NCBI RefSeq assembly: GCF_016772475.1
Contig: NZ_CP068596.1
Span: forward strand, 1 to 64,000
Length of the DNA stretch: 64,000 nucleotides
Reading direction: 5' to 3'
Origin: Paenibacillus sonchi
GTDB taxonomy: Bacteria > Bacillota > Bacilli > Paenibacillales > Paenibacillaceae
In this document: piece after piece, positions 17,546-26,230 of the stretch
Position numbering within the stretch: position 1 is the stretch's first letter
Layout of the letters: every line of letters begins with the position of its first letter
The notes under the pieces: generated by a model
Database searches by the model: none
The model's input: the letters and a program-made list of their open reading frames with translations, nothing else
What the model was told of the DNA's origin: nothing
Made by a program: the position numbers and the translations under genes

Positions 17546-17983
17546 CTACATATTCATTTTATAAGTGATCGCATCGTTAATCACAATGGCTGATATACAG
17601 ATGGCCATCTCAATTGTCTTACCTACACCTAAATAAACATCTTCGAAGTACACAATCCAAAACGGGCCGACACTCGATCCACAAGGGACAAGACTTAACT
17701 TATCTGGAACAAGAATGTAATTGAACACCTGGAATGCATGATCTAACCGCTGAGTGGGATGGAATTCTTCGCGTGAAGTGACCTCTCCCTCAAACGGAGG
17801 CACCTCGGTTGCGAATGGCCCATAAGCCATAACTTCCGAATAAATAACCTGATCCCTTTCGTCCGGCTGCAGGTCATTAAAACGTTGGATTTGGGGTTCG
17901 CATAACATTCGTGATTTCCGAATATCCATTTTCGTTAAGTGAGTTAAGATGTAGGCACGTTCTTTTTCGTAAGCTTTGTTCAT
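17546..17983 (-). CDS. Hypothetical protein
   Basis: 145 residues, no recognised domain. The C-terminal half is beta-rich then hydrophobic (LSLVPCGSSVGPFWIVYFED, TIEMAICISAIVINDAIT). The ATG has no close Shine-Dalgarno; a GGGAGGG lies 40 nt upstream beyond a hairpin. Confidence 0.55.
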   Translation of the reverse strand: MNKAYEKERAYILTHLTKMDIRKSRMLCEPQIQRFNDLQPDERDQVIYSEVMAYGPFATEVPPFEGEVTSREEFHPTQRLDHAFQVFNYILVPDKLSLVPCGSSVGPFWIVYFEDVYLGVGKTIEMAICISAIVINDAITYKMNM

Positions 17984-18031
17984 TTGATTTTAGTGAATCC
18001 CCCAGGAAGGGGCAATTCACAGCTCCCTCCC
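17981..18031 (-). ncRNA. GGGAGGGAG-hairpin leader element, copy B
   Basis: TTAGGGAGGGAGCT is followed by a strong hairpin GTGAATTGCCCC / GGGGGATTCAC and then the ATG of the gene at 17983. It could be the terminator of the gene ending at 18043, or a structured leader. Confidence 0.4.
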
Positions 18032-18042
18032 TAAAGGTTATT

Positions 18043-18747
18043 TTATTTTGCATTCTCCATAAGATGTGTGATCCAGTTGGGCAACTCTTTTTTCATTTTC
18101 TTAATAGGCTCAGTCGCCTCTCGTGGCGGCTGGTAAGAGGTATTCTGCTTACTTGATTGCTCCACCAGCAAATGATAGCGCAGGTGTTTAAGGATCAGTA
18201 TGCCGGTATCAATCGTGCTTAACCATCGATACGAAGTGAAGTTTGTTTCAGTGGCTCTCTCCTTGTTTCTCTCGATTCGGCAAGCGTAGTCCTCCTTCAA
18301 TTTTTGAAGAAGCGATAGTTGCTTATCGATCGATTGAATCTGAAAATATATAGGGGTGATGAAGGGCTCATACTTCTCAGCACCTAAATAAAACCCGGTA
18401 ATCTCCAATGAACCATTCGTCTGATCTCTCACCATTTTTAATATGGTGTCCATTTGATACCGCTCCAAACTGCGAATAACCGTTTCTAGTGCGATGCTCC
18501 AATCCTGTGGCCGTAATGGCATCACGAAGGAAAGTTCATCATCTGGGTTATGCTCCTTCATCGTAGTATTCAAAAGAGGACGCAGCATTTCACTGATCTC
18601 TTCAATCGAAGCCTGGTCCATCAGATGGGGTTCGTGGATAGCACTGCAGAGTTCTTTAGCATCACTCACCGATTCACATACCCACTCTAAGAGAAATTTC
18701 ATCTGCATCATTTTAAAACCTGTGATGATCGGTTGAATCTCTACCAT
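18043..18747 (-). CDS. Hypothetical helical protein
   Basis: 234 residues, mostly helical (MVEIQPIITGFKMMQMKF, LLQKLKEDYACRIERNKERA). CAGGGAGG lies about 10 nt before the ATG. No family recognised. Confidence 0.6.
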   Translation of the reverse strand: MVEIQPIITGFKMMQMKFLLEWVCESVSDAKELCSAIHEPHLMDQASIEEISEMLRPLLNTTMKEHNPDDELSFVMPLRPQDWSIALETVIRSLERYQMDTILKMVRDQTNGSLEITGFYLGAEKYEPFITPIYFQIQSIDKQLSLLQKLKEDYACRIERNKERATETNFTSYRWLSTIDTGILILKHLRYHLLVEQSSKQNTSYQPPREATEPIKKMKKELPNWITHLMENAK

Positions 18748-18768
18748 AATGCAATACCTCCCTGTTCG

Positions 18769-19026
18769 CTATTGATCTTGCATTTTGCCCGATCCTCCGC
18801 ATAGAAAACACCTTCCATTTTGGATATGTGTATATGGGGTGCGACCCGTGCCCTTGCATCGCTCACAAGTCTCTTCATCTACTCTCGCCGCCCGAACAAA
18901 ATGGAGCAACGCCCCTTTTGATTCGAGTTGAGGCCTGTGCTTCACTAGTTTCATCTTGGATGAGTGACCAGCTGTGCTTCTTGTCTGAAGCTGCCTTTTT
19001 CCAGCGTCATCCAATACACTCTTCAC
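18769..19026 (-). CDS. Small protein with DnaJ-type CxxCxGxG zinc motif
   Basis: 85 residues. The C-terminus contains CERCKGTGRTPYTHIQNG, then RCFLCGGSGK: two CxxCxGxG-like knuckles as in the DnaJ zinc finger. The basic N-terminal half may bind nucleic acid. The start overlaps the stop of the preceding gene by 4 bp (ATGA), so the pair is translationally coupled. Confidence 0.65.
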   Translation of the reverse strand: MKSVLDDAGKRQLQTRSTAGHSSKMKLVKHRPQLESKGALLHFVRAARVDEETCERCKGTGRTPYTHIQNGRCFLCGGSGKMQDQ

Positions 19027-19712
19027 AACAATGTCCGGATGATAAGATGGTTTTTTCTCCCCTGCAGCTGGGCTTTCTTAGTTTCGATAAGCACTGCGAT
19101 TTCTAAACCCTCAGCCTCAGAGCAAATCAGTCCCCATGCTAATTTTTCATACGTTCGCTGATACATAGCAGCCGTGGATTCAGCATTCCATCGCCACACC
19201 TGGACACTTTTCTCGCAGGTGTATTTTCGGTAATACCATCCGCCATGTTCGGAACCTCCATAAGCCCGTGTAACCTTGTACACATTAACCCATGGGGCTA
19301 GGCCCATCAAATTCGATATCCGACTACCATCAGAAGCAGCTTCAGGAGGCTCCGCTGGCATGGACAGGCAGCGGAGCCCTTTGCAGAATTCATCGCGATC
19401 TTTTTTCATATAATCGTACACGACTCCGATCCCATATCGGATTCGAGCTGCTCCCCGCTTGGCCTGTTCGGATAATTTACGGATGACAATCAGGGAGCAG
19501 GACTTTATATGTAAAGTCCGGGAGTATGTTCGAAGTGAATGGACAACTCCCTTTCGGATCACATGAAACCGTAAAATTTGATTGTTCCAAAAGTATTTCA
19601 AGCGAGAAATCTGTTCCGATTTGGTTGGGCTTTGAGTCTCTGCTTGGAAACTCATCTGATCATTCATATAATTGAAAAGATCGATCTGCTCAACCTTCTG
19701 CTCAGGCATCAT
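19023..19712 (-). CDS. Hypothetical protein, coupled to the zinc-motif protein
   Basis: 229 residues, basic and helical in the first half (SEQISRLKYFWNNQILRF, KSCSLIVIRKLSEQAKRG), with an aromatic stretch AYGGSEHGGWYYRKYTC in the second. Its ATG overlaps the stop of a small upstream gene. No family recognised. Confidence 0.6.
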   Translation of the reverse strand: MMPEQKVEQIDLFNYMNDQMSFQAETQSPTKSEQISRLKYFWNNQILRFHVIRKGVVHSLRTYSRTLHIKSCSLIVIRKLSEQAKRGAARIRYGIGVVYDYMKKDRDEFCKGLRCLSMPAEPPEAASDGSRISNLMGLAPWVNVYKVTRAYGGSEHGGWYYRKYTCEKSVQVWRWNAESTAAMYQRTYEKLAWGLICSEAEGLEIAVLIETKKAQLQGRKNHLIIRTLL

Positions 19713-19885
19713 GACTCTTCCTCCAGTTCCATAATGGTTAAGATCGGTTCACCGTGATCTCCAAATCCCAAAGCTGCCTTTAATGATGTGGAGAGCACGC
19801 TACCATCAGAAGACGGCAAAGGTACGTTATAAAGGAGTTCTCCGCTCCCCCCTTTGCTGAGAAGCATCTCACTTCTAAGCATCAT
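19709..19885 (-). CDS. Small hypothetical protein upstream of the 229-residue gene
   Basis: 58 residues (MMLRSEMLLSKGGSGELL, VLSTSLKAALGFGDHGEPI, LEEES). Its TGA overlaps the ATG of the next gene (ATGA), which supports it as real. The 220 bases upstream to 20103 hold only very short frames (for example MIADGGLTEVSAAAYALAF), perhaps pieces of a larger decayed gene. Confidence 0.4.
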   Translation of the reverse strand: MMLRSEMLLSKGGSGELLYNVPLPSSDGSVLSTSLKAALGFGDHGEPILTIMELEEES

Positions 19886-20103
19886 GTGGATCTTTCACAA
19901 GGGCCCCTTCTTCGAGCATCGAATTCCTTATTCCCCAGGTTCATCAGAGCCGCCCCAAACTGCTTGGACGACCGTTACCGGTAGTAGAAGGCTAATGCAT
20001 ATGCAGCTGCTGAAACCTCAGTCAAACCTCCGTCTGCAATCATTTGCGTGCGGGAATATTGACATTAAAGGTTCACTTTTCTTCATCACTTTCATCAGTC
20101 TTT

Positions 20104-20631
20104 CTACTCCCTATCACTACGCTGCTTGTACCGTATCTGCCCGACGATGACATACCGGCACGGAATGGTTTGATGGACCCGGCGCATTAAATGCATGAAC
20201 TGCCACTCCTTATCTGACCGCATGCGGTAGCTGGCTAGGTTGGTCAGGATAAACAGATAGCTCATCGCGTTGCTGCCCATCCACTGCAGTAAGCCCATGT
20301 TCACAGGAATGGCTGGTATGCCCAGCTTCGCATAATATTCCTGCAGCGTAGAAGTTTCGGCAATCAACATCGAATCCGGATAACCGGCTACGAACGTTGC
20401 GATCGCTTCTTTCCGCAGCCGAAAATATTTTGCCGGCTTGGCATAGTAAAGGCCGAGTGCCGGGGAGAAGTGCAGCTCATAAATCCCGCTCCCCTTGTGG
20501 CTCACACTGTAGTAGCGATTCAAATAACGCCCGCTCACCTTGTTTCTTATGGCGTACAGCATGGAACCTAAACAAAAAGCAGCTACCAGCAGTACCACCG
20601 TTCCCCCAATACCTTCGATCCATTTGAGCAT
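20104..20631 (-). CDS. Hypothetical membrane-anchored protein
   Basis: 175 residues with one N-terminal transmembrane helix (GTVVLLVAAFCLGSMLYAI) and a basic cytoplasmic domain. A good AAGGAGGAG precedes the ATG. It lies directly after a terminator. No family recognised. Confidence 0.6.
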   Translation of the reverse strand: MLKWIEGIGGTVVLLVAAFCLGSMLYAIRNKVSGRYLNRYYSVSHKGSGIYELHFSPALGLYYAKPAKYFRLRKEAIATFVAGYPDSMLIAETSTLQEYYAKLGIPAIPVNMGLLQWMGSNAMSYLFILTNLASYRMRSDKEWQFMHLMRRVHQTIPCRYVIVGQIRYKQRSDRE

Positions 20632-20652
20632 TCAAACTCCTCCTTCTTTTTA

Positions 20653-20696
20653 AAAAAAGAGGACCGTCACCCTGAATGGGGACAATCCTCTTTTTT
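20653..20696 (-). terminator. Rho-independent terminator
   Basis: GAGGATTGTCCCC pairs with GGGTGACGGTCCTC (with a bulge), followed by TTTTTTT on the minus strand, 6 bp after the stop of the ATPase pseudogene. Confidence 0.8.
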
Positions 20697-20701
20697 CACT
20701 C

Positions 20702-22198
20702 CTATGCAGCGTACACATGGTAATCCAGATTAGCCTGTGACACATGAGAGGTGACAAAGTACTGCATGTCTACCTCTACAGCTTCCCAATCCCCATCATC
20801 CATAAAAATAGGAATTGAGATGCCCAGCATGATCTTCGCCAAATTGGACAATTCAAAGGCGCAGCGGAATTTTTCGGGATTCGATAGCAGATAATACTCC
20901 CTGTTGTTGAACAGCAAGCGGTGATGCAGGATGACTTCCCCGTCACTGCCGCTTCGGACTGTCAAACAGATTTCTGCAAGATTCAGTCGCCGGTTGGCGG
21001 CCTCAACTTGTAGTTGAGCATATTGGAGCATGAATGCTTGAATGCAGGAGATATCCCGCAATAAGCGATCCCGCTCTATTGTGCTATCGTCAATCTCCTT
21101 CTGTATTCGCACGAGTTCCTTTGACCAACGTTCGCTGTTATACCTTATGCTTTTTCTGGCCTCCAGCAGCTGTTCCTCTTGACGCAATAGCTGCAGTTCT
21201 TGATGAATGCGGGCATGATAGTCAGCCAGATCCTCCTCGAAAGCTTTATGCTCCTTAGCGATTTGATCTCTTAGGACATACCCATGATCTAAAAGTAACT
21301 GGCAGCGCTCCTTCTTTGCTTCCAGCAGTTTTTGTCGCTCGAAAAACTCTCTTTGATTTCCTCCATCTCCCTGCGCCGCTGCATTCAGGCGTTGCCAGGC
21401 AGCAACTTCTTCCCGGTATTCTCTTCCGAGCTCGGCGAGCTCTTCTTCCCAGGCAGCTATGCAGTCAGGTTGAAGAGGCGGCTCGTCTAACTCCAGCTTC
21501 TGAATCTGATGCTGAATGGATTTCAGTTGCTCATCTTCAGCCTCAACCTGTTCCAGAGTACTTTGCAAAGCAATTTTTAGCTGAAAGTTATCCCTCCGGA
21601 TTTCCCACTCTTTGAGATGAACTTCCCACTCCTGCAGTTCCCGCTTCAATTGGTGTAACTCCTGGAGGGGATCGTTGAGATCATAATCAGAGAGGACCTC
21701 TTGTATCTCAGACGCCAGAGTTGGAACAACGTCTATAACGCCGAGTTTCGGCATCAAGGAAAGAAGTACATCTCTGGACTTTATCCCTGCAATCCTGCCA
21801 AGATAGCCTGGGGAGAACACGCTCAGAAATAGGTCGGTCTGCCCGATCCACTCATCAATCACCGGCTAAGATACTTTTGTTCCATCTAAAATGCAGCTTG
21901 AACTTCGAGCTGTACTTACCCGGAAAAGGTAGCGTGTCTCCATTTCGCCGGTAGCTGAACAAATTTCAAATTCGCATCCTACCTTCATTTCTTTGCAGGC
22001 TGGATTCATCAGCCGCTTCTTGACTCCCTTTACTGACCCTTTGGTGTCGCAACCCTTCAGGCACCAAATGATGGCTTCTCCTAGAGTCGTCTTCCCTTCT
22101 CCGTGACCACCAATAATATGATTGGCCATACCAAAGGAGAAGCTTTGACTCTCCTTGTACAACTTGAACCCCTGTATATCAACCTTAATCAGCTTCAT
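20702..22198 (-). pseudogene. RecF/SbcC-like AAA ATPase interrupted by an in-frame amber codon
   Basis: The N-terminal part (from MKLIKVDIQGFKLYKES) has a Walker A GGHGEGKTTLGEAIIW. After DGTKVS a TAG at 21866-21868 interrupts, and the same frame continues PVIDEWIGQTDLFLSVFSPG, a long coiled coil (residues ~180-370) and a Walker-B/D-loop-like GISIPIFMDDGD near the end. CAG to TAG is the simplest explanation. The whole is about 500 residues, the size of phage/plasmid SMC-like ATPases. Residual function would need readthrough or reassembly; a GTG after the stop could restart the C-terminal part. The ATG at 22198 follows TGAGGT. Confidence 0.75.
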
Positions 22199-22324
22199 AT
22201 GCATACCTCAGACTGAGTACGGCGCTCATCCATATACCCGTGCTCCTTCTACTCAGACACGATAGCGAGCCAATAATGATATGATCAACTCCGAATCCGT
22301 TAATCCATTTTCCGGTCATCTTGT

Positions 22325-22387
22325 TCGCCCATACCATAAAAGGGGCGACAAGCCCCTATGCACTATGGCAGCGGGGCTTGCCTCCTT
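22325..22387 (-). ncRNA. Candidate structured RNA element, copy C
   Basis: On the minus strand AAAGGAGG is followed by CAAGCCCC...GGGGCTTG, then GTCGCCCC and, 12-13 bases on, GGGCGAA. Two stems follow each other: CAAGCCCC/GGGGCTTG and TCGCCC/GGGCGA, the second covering an ATG. Copy D at 22548 has the same plan. It may be a leader controlling the downstream ATPase gene, or a terminator variant. Confidence 0.45.
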
Positions 22388-22443
22388 TACATGTTATGAA
22401 TATTGAATATCTATAGACACTATGAAATGTAGCCACAGCGGAA

Positions 22444-22542
22444 TTAGCTTCTGGACAATAATTTTCCAATCACTGTACATTCCTTCAGTTTCTTCCGACG
22501 TTCTGCTTCAAACTGTAGCTTCATCAATTGTACCTTTGTCAT
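22444..22542 (-). CDS. Small basic peptide
   Basis: 32 residues (MTKVQLMKLQFEAERRKK to GKLLSRS), helical and basic. The ATG lies at the end of RNA element D, with GGGCGAAA a few bases upstream. Tentative. Confidence 0.3.
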   Translation of the reverse strand: MTKVQLMKLQFEAERRKKLKECTVIGKLLSRS

Positions 22543-22547
22543 CTATT

Positions 22548-22609
22548 TCGCCCATATGCACAGAATTAGGGCGAGAGCCCCGGTAGTACACAGAGGGGCT
22601 CCCTCCTCT
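22548..22609 (-). ncRNA. Candidate structured RNA element, copy D
   Basis: AGAGGAGGGAGCCCC...GGGGCTCTCGCCC then GGGCGA on the minus strand: stem 1 GAGCCCC/GGGGCTC, stem 2 TCGCCC/GGGCGA. It mirrors copy C about 220 bp away. The 430 bp around C and D hold no other convincing gene; a 50-residue frame at 22185-22337 lacks a ribosome site. Confidence 0.45.
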
Positions 22610-22650
22610 AATTTGGAATATAAGTGTTTACCTTAAAGCAATTAGTTTTC

Positions 22651-23166
22651 TTAACCCTTTAACAGGTGTAAAGCATGCTCTGGTTCATTATTGATTAGAG
22701 CAGCAATCGCTTTTTGATGCCGATCCTGGATTTCCTGGCATCCGAGTACTAAGCGATAGATACCTGGTATCCCCAATTGCTTAGCTTCAATATCGAGTTT
22801 TGCTTCCCGCTCTGTTAACCTTTGTTTATTAGCTGCTTCCACTTCATTCTGATAGTGAATGAGCTCACTTCGATGAGCTTCAAATCCTTCTGTCATATAC
22901 AGGTCCCAGCACGGATCAGTGAGCCACTGAGCCTTCAACTGCTCTATTTCATCTGCAGATCTCAAAGGAAATGCCCCACTTAGCAAAGGGTAGCGTGTAT
23001 CCATTAGAAGGCGAACTTGAAATGGATAACCATACGTTTCAGTTAACTCTCCCGCTTCCTTTATCGTGCACGTTCTAATTTGATCTTCACTGATAATAGG
23101 ACCTCCATGCTCACTTACGGACTCATTAGTCTTGGTATCCAATATATCGAAACGGATTTTTTTCAT
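22651..23166 (-). CDS. Hypothetical protein
   Basis: 171 residues, acidic then helical (EAGELTETYGYPFQVRLL, EVEAANKQRLTEREAKLD). AAAGGACG precedes the ATG. No family recognised. Confidence 0.6.
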   Translation of the reverse strand: MKKIRFDILDTKTNESVSEHGGPIISEDQIRTCTIKEAGELTETYGYPFQVRLLMDTRYPLLSGAFPLRSADEIEQLKAQWLTDPCWDLYMTEGFEAHRSELIHYQNEVEAANKQRLTEREAKLDIEAKQLGIPGIYRLVLGCQEIQDRHQKAIAALINNEPEHALHLLKG

Positions 23167-23194
23167 TTTTTGGCCGTCCTTTATCGTTTATATT

Positions 23195-23446
23195 TTAAAC
23201 AGCCACCCGCAGGTGAGACTTCAGCACTTGGAGATTCATGGCCTGCTGAACGTCCAAAAACGGTTGGCGTTCATTGGCTGCCTGCAGGTTCGCACATACC
23301 TGAGCGGGATGCGGGTAGCCAGCGGCCGTCTCTCCAATCAACCATTTTTCCAAACAGGCAGAAATGTTGCCTTGGATATCTGCCGGAAGAGTCCGCAGAA
23401 AATGTGAGATATTACTTTCCTGCAGAAGATTAATTGATTTTGACAT
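23195..23446 (-). CDS. Hypothetical protein
   Basis: 83 residues (MSKSINLLQESNISHFL to LKSHLRVAV), helical. AAAGGAGAGATATGC lies before the ATG. It is in line with the gene at 22651, 28 bp away. Confidence 0.6.
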   Translation of the reverse strand: MSKSINLLQESNISHFLRTLPADIQGNISACLEKWLIGETAAGYPHPAQVCANLQAANERQPFLDVQQAMNLQVLKSHLRVAV

Positions 23447-23477
23447 GCATATCTCTCCTTTGTCGGCGTTTGCCGTC

Positions 23478-24035
23478 TTAAATAATTAGGTCCAAGCTAA
23501 TCTGGTCATCTGGTTTTTTGTGACCTTGAACATTGTGCTCCAGATCATCCAACCAGAGTGAATACCGGTGGTGCGGAATCGCTATTCGAATATCATCATT
23601 CCTGACGTCAAGAAGATAGCTCTGGCGAACAGGATAAAACGAGAAGCGAAGCTGCTTGTCCACCTTTGACCAAATTCTTGGTGTATTTTCGGTATATCCA
23701 TATATGGAGCTAAATGGATCTACCTCAACGGCTGCCTGCATCCAGTTCACCACGGTGACAAAATGCTTACTCATGGTGAAATACCAATCAGCAAGCACTC
23801 GATCAAGAGCGTTTTTCTCAACAGATGCTCCTTCCCGGAAAAAATGAACCCAGAAGAAGGAACGTTCCGCGGAGCACATTGTTATCCGTGGACTGATTTG
23901 CAAGGTATGCGCACCAATGGAGCGGGACCACATATCTTTCTTTCCCGAATGAAATTTGATCTTTTTCAGAACGGGACCTATTTCCTCAATTGGAGCATCG
24001 ACAAAGCACTTGAAACCAATGGTCCGAAGGATCAT
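23478..24035 (-). CDS. Hypothetical protein
   Basis: 185 residues starting MILRTIGFKCFVDAP, beta-rich (HTLQISPRITMCSAERSFFW) with many aromatics. The ATG at 24035 lies just after the stop of the gene at 24043, with GGAGCGTGAG upstream; a longer frame overlaps that gene and is less likely. No family recognised. Confidence 0.6.
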   Translation of the reverse strand: MILRTIGFKCFVDAPIEEIGPVLKKIKFHSGKKDMWSRSIGAHTLQISPRITMCSAERSFFWVHFFREGASVEKNALDRVLADWYFTMSKHFVTVVNWMQAAVEVDPFSSIYGYTENTPRIWSKVDKQLRFSFYPVRQSYLLDVRNDDIRIAIPHHRYSLWLDDLEHNVQGHKKPDDQISLDLII

Positions 24036-24042
24036 CAGTCGC

Positions 24043-24666
24043 TCACGCTCCAATCCGGATATCATCACGGATGACCATTCCAAGCGGGAGCTGGCCACAG
24101 TAATTCTTTCCGGCCGCCAGGATCGTAACTTGGTCCAGCGGAAATCCTGCCAGCTGCAGCTGCTCGTTAATCATCGTTGACCAAACATGTAACTCAGGCG
24201 TGGTCAGGCGATTGATGTTTACCGGAACGCGGAAACCTTCACTGATATTACTCAGGCCGTCACCGGTGAGTGAATAAATGGTCGAAGCGCACTCGGCAGC
24301 CATCGATAAATATTCATTCAGCTTTTTCTCAAAGCCACCCAAGTTAACGAGGAGACAAATCTGTTTGATCTCCTTATTTTTCATTTCAAGCTCCACCTTC
24401 CGGTTATATTCGTTTATCGCTGCCGGCACTTGAAAGGTCCCTAGCTTAAGCGGCATGCGGTGAATAACAAATATTGCAAGCAAATCACGCTCTATTTGTT
24501 CTCGGTATGATGATTCTAACCACTTTTCCCGTGTTACAATGATTACAGGGAACTTGTTCCTGATTACATCAAAAAAGATGTATTCACGTTTCTCATTGCG
24601 CAGACACACGGCGTAACCGCCGTAAACCATCCCTTCGTTAAACTGGATTGAAATGGTCTGGATCAT
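24043..24666 (-). CDS. Hypothetical protein
   Basis: 207 residues from MIQTISIQFNEGMVYGGY. The centre (ICLLVNLGGFEKKLNEYLSM) and RVPVNINRLTTPELHVWST look folded, but I do not recognise it. AAAAGGAGG lies 9 nt before the ATG at 24666. It follows a terminator. Confidence 0.6.
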   Translation of the reverse strand: MIQTISIQFNEGMVYGGYAVCLRNEKREYIFFDVIRNKFPVIIVTREKWLESSYREQIERDLLAIFVIHRMPLKLGTFQVPAAINEYNRKVELEMKNKEIKQICLLVNLGGFEKKLNEYLSMAAECASTIYSLTGDGLSNISEGFRVPVNINRLTTPELHVWSTMINEQLQLAGFPLDQVTILAAGKNYCGQLPLGMVIRDDIRIGA

Positions 24667-24689
24667 GATAAAATCCTCCTTTTTTGCAT

Positions 24690-24724
24690 AAAAAAAGAGA
24701 CTGCACAATGTGTACAGTCTCCTT
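24690..24724 (-). terminator. Rho-independent terminator
   Basis: GGAGACTGTACA pairs with TGTGCAGTCTC, followed by TTTTTTT on the minus strand, between the YgiT-like gene and the next one. Confidence 0.85.
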
Positions 24725-24774
24725 TTCTTGCTATTACATTTTTTATGAGATCTAACGCTAAACGATTAGAAGGT

Positions 24775-24996
24775 TCATGCCGGCAAGAAATCTTGAACCG
24801 AATATGTTCCTTTCAATTCGTTAAGGGAAATAGTTATTTTACCGACAATGCTGCGGTCACCAAGCATTCTTGTATATCCGGCAATAAGCGCGGCATCCTC
24901 AAGAACAAATTCTTCGTCACAATCGCACTTTTGAATGGGAACCTCAGTTACTTCCAGAGTCCCACCCTTGAAATGACGTAAAGTCGTAGTCGTCAT
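24775..24996 (-). CDS. YgiT-like antitoxin candidate
   Basis: 73 residues. GGTLEVTEVPIQKCDCDEEF then VLEDAALIAGYTRMLG follows the end of YgiT/MqsA N-terminal zinc domains (VPV..C..CGE), though only CDC remains of the metal site. It lies downstream of a DUF4258 gene, the usual partner type. AAAAGGAG precedes the ATG. If right, it would bind and inhibit the DUF4258 protein. Confidence 0.45.
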   Translation of the reverse strand: MTTTTLRHFKGGTLEVTEVPIQKCDCDEEFVLEDAALIAGYTRMLGDRSIVGKITISLNELKGTYSVQDFLPA

Positions 24997-25134
24997 CGTC
25001 GTAATCTCCTTTTACACCGGTCACACAGAGACATAAACATCCCTCCTATGACCTTATTTTATCATGTCTTTTCGAAATCAACAAAAAAAATTGCTACTTT
25101 GCATGATCAATCAGAGGAACTGAATGATCTTTTT

Positions 25135-25494
25135 TCAAAGCTCCAGGTATTTCTCATAACGAGGATTATTCAACGGAAAAACAGTCTTTACAACGAATCG
25201 TTTAGAAGTTTTCATGAGAACAATCACTACGCAAAACTCTCCAGAAATGGATGGGCCCACAATAGTGCGTTCCGGTTCTGGATTTCGCCCCTTTTCTCCG
25301 GAATCAAATCCTTCGACTATCTTTCCTTGGGCAATCGCCCAAAGAATATCTAACTCATCGAAAGTACGATTCGGATAGGCGTCATTATGCAATCTGTCGT
25401 TAATATAATGTGATGATATGGTGGTCAAATAACCATTCAATCGATTCACACCTTTGCGAATACACTCGATTTCTTCTGGCCAGTATTTTTTCAT
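25135..25494 (-). CDS. DUF4258 protein (RelE-like toxin candidate)
   Basis: 119 residues. ELDILWAIAQGKIVEGFDSG, EKGRNPEPERTIVGPS and FVVKTVFPLNNPRYEKYL form the DUF4258 core (a RelE-like RNase fold in several families). The ATG at 25494 follows GGTGGATCAC; a longer frame upstream runs through a hairpin and is not used. It precedes a YgiT-like gene by 138 bp. Confidence 0.7.
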   Translation of the reverse strand: MKKYWPEEIECIRKGVNRLNGYLTTISSHYINDRLHNDAYPNRTFDELDILWAIAQGKIVEGFDSGEKGRNPEPERTIVGPSISGEFCVVIVLMKTSKRFVVKTVFPLNNPRYEKYLEL

Positions 25495-25539
25495 GTGATC
25501 CACCGGCGACGCCCCCCCTTTTTTTATGTTTTTGGACAC

Positions 25540-25606
25540 AAAAAAAGCCCTGAAAGTAAAAAAGGCACAACCAAATAAATTGGTCACACTCTTCCAACTT
25601 CAAGGC
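25540..25606 (-). terminator. Attenuator-like hairpin before the DUF4258 gene
   Basis: GCCTTGAAGT pairs with ACTTTCAGGGC around an inner ACCAATTTATTTGGT stem, followed by TTTTTTT on the minus strand, 45 bp before the DUF4258 start. Placed to terminate within the leader. Confidence 0.55.
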
Positions 25607-25844
25607 ATATTTTATAGTTGTCTTCGAAGACAACAGCTCCCCTCTCCAGCTGAAACAATAGCAGCGGAGAAAATCAATAGTTAATCGTCATAATGCAATT
25701 ATAGCGTAATTGGAAAAAGCGGGCAATAGAAACGAAAAAAAGTCCCGCTCCAGTTGAAAATCATATTTGTATATGTTTTTGCATAATTGGCTTCACTTTG
25801 AAGAATCATGAAGGCACCAGCAGGCTAACGAGCTTTTAGCCTTC
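25607..25844. other. Intergenic, nothing recognised
   Basis: No gene or repeat supported; it lies between the DUF4258 leader and the Tn7-like element. Confidence 0.35.
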
Positions 25845-26187
25845 TGTTCAGAGAAAATAAGCTATTAGACTGCTGTAGTTGAAATGACAACGATTTTGAT
25901 TCGGAAAAACGTCAGTGATTGAAAAATTAGTATTAGACTCGCCTGTAGAGTTCTATAAGGAGAGCCGAACAGTTAGACTAAGCTTGCGAGTTGAAGATTA
26001 CCCTGCAGCTGGCCGCCGGTTGTGCCGATCGCCTCCGGAAGAACATCCAGGAGCGTGAGCTGAAGATCGCTCGAACAGCTGACCGCCGCCGGTCGTATCG
26101 ATCGCTGCGCATCGGTACTCATCCGGAAGCGCATTCAGCCAGTCTACAACTTTAATACCGAGTCTAACACTTTATTTTCTTCTGACA
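25845..26187 (+). mobile_element. Tn7-like MITE 1 (343 bp, no gene)
   Basis: The left tip TGTTCAGAGAAAATAAGC at 25845 starts spaced TnsB-like sites (a second, GAAAAATTAGTATTAGACT, about 25925). The right end has two stacked sites (26140-26180) and tip TTCTGACA at 26187. The interior has a GC-rich ~65-bp unit (CTCCGGAAGAACATCCAG, GAGCTGAAGATCGC). It is very similar to MITE 2 at 27.4 kb. The flanks (CCTTC and GCCGA) are not a duplication, so it may be rearranged or old. Confidence 0.7.
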
Positions 26188-26230
26188 GCCGACGCCAATC
26201 TTTCCGTCAGGAAGTCTGCTTACAACATTT

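Noticed and set aside
25845..26187. 5-bp target duplication at MITE 1
   Set aside because: Flanks CCTTC and GCCGA do not match, so I do not claim one.
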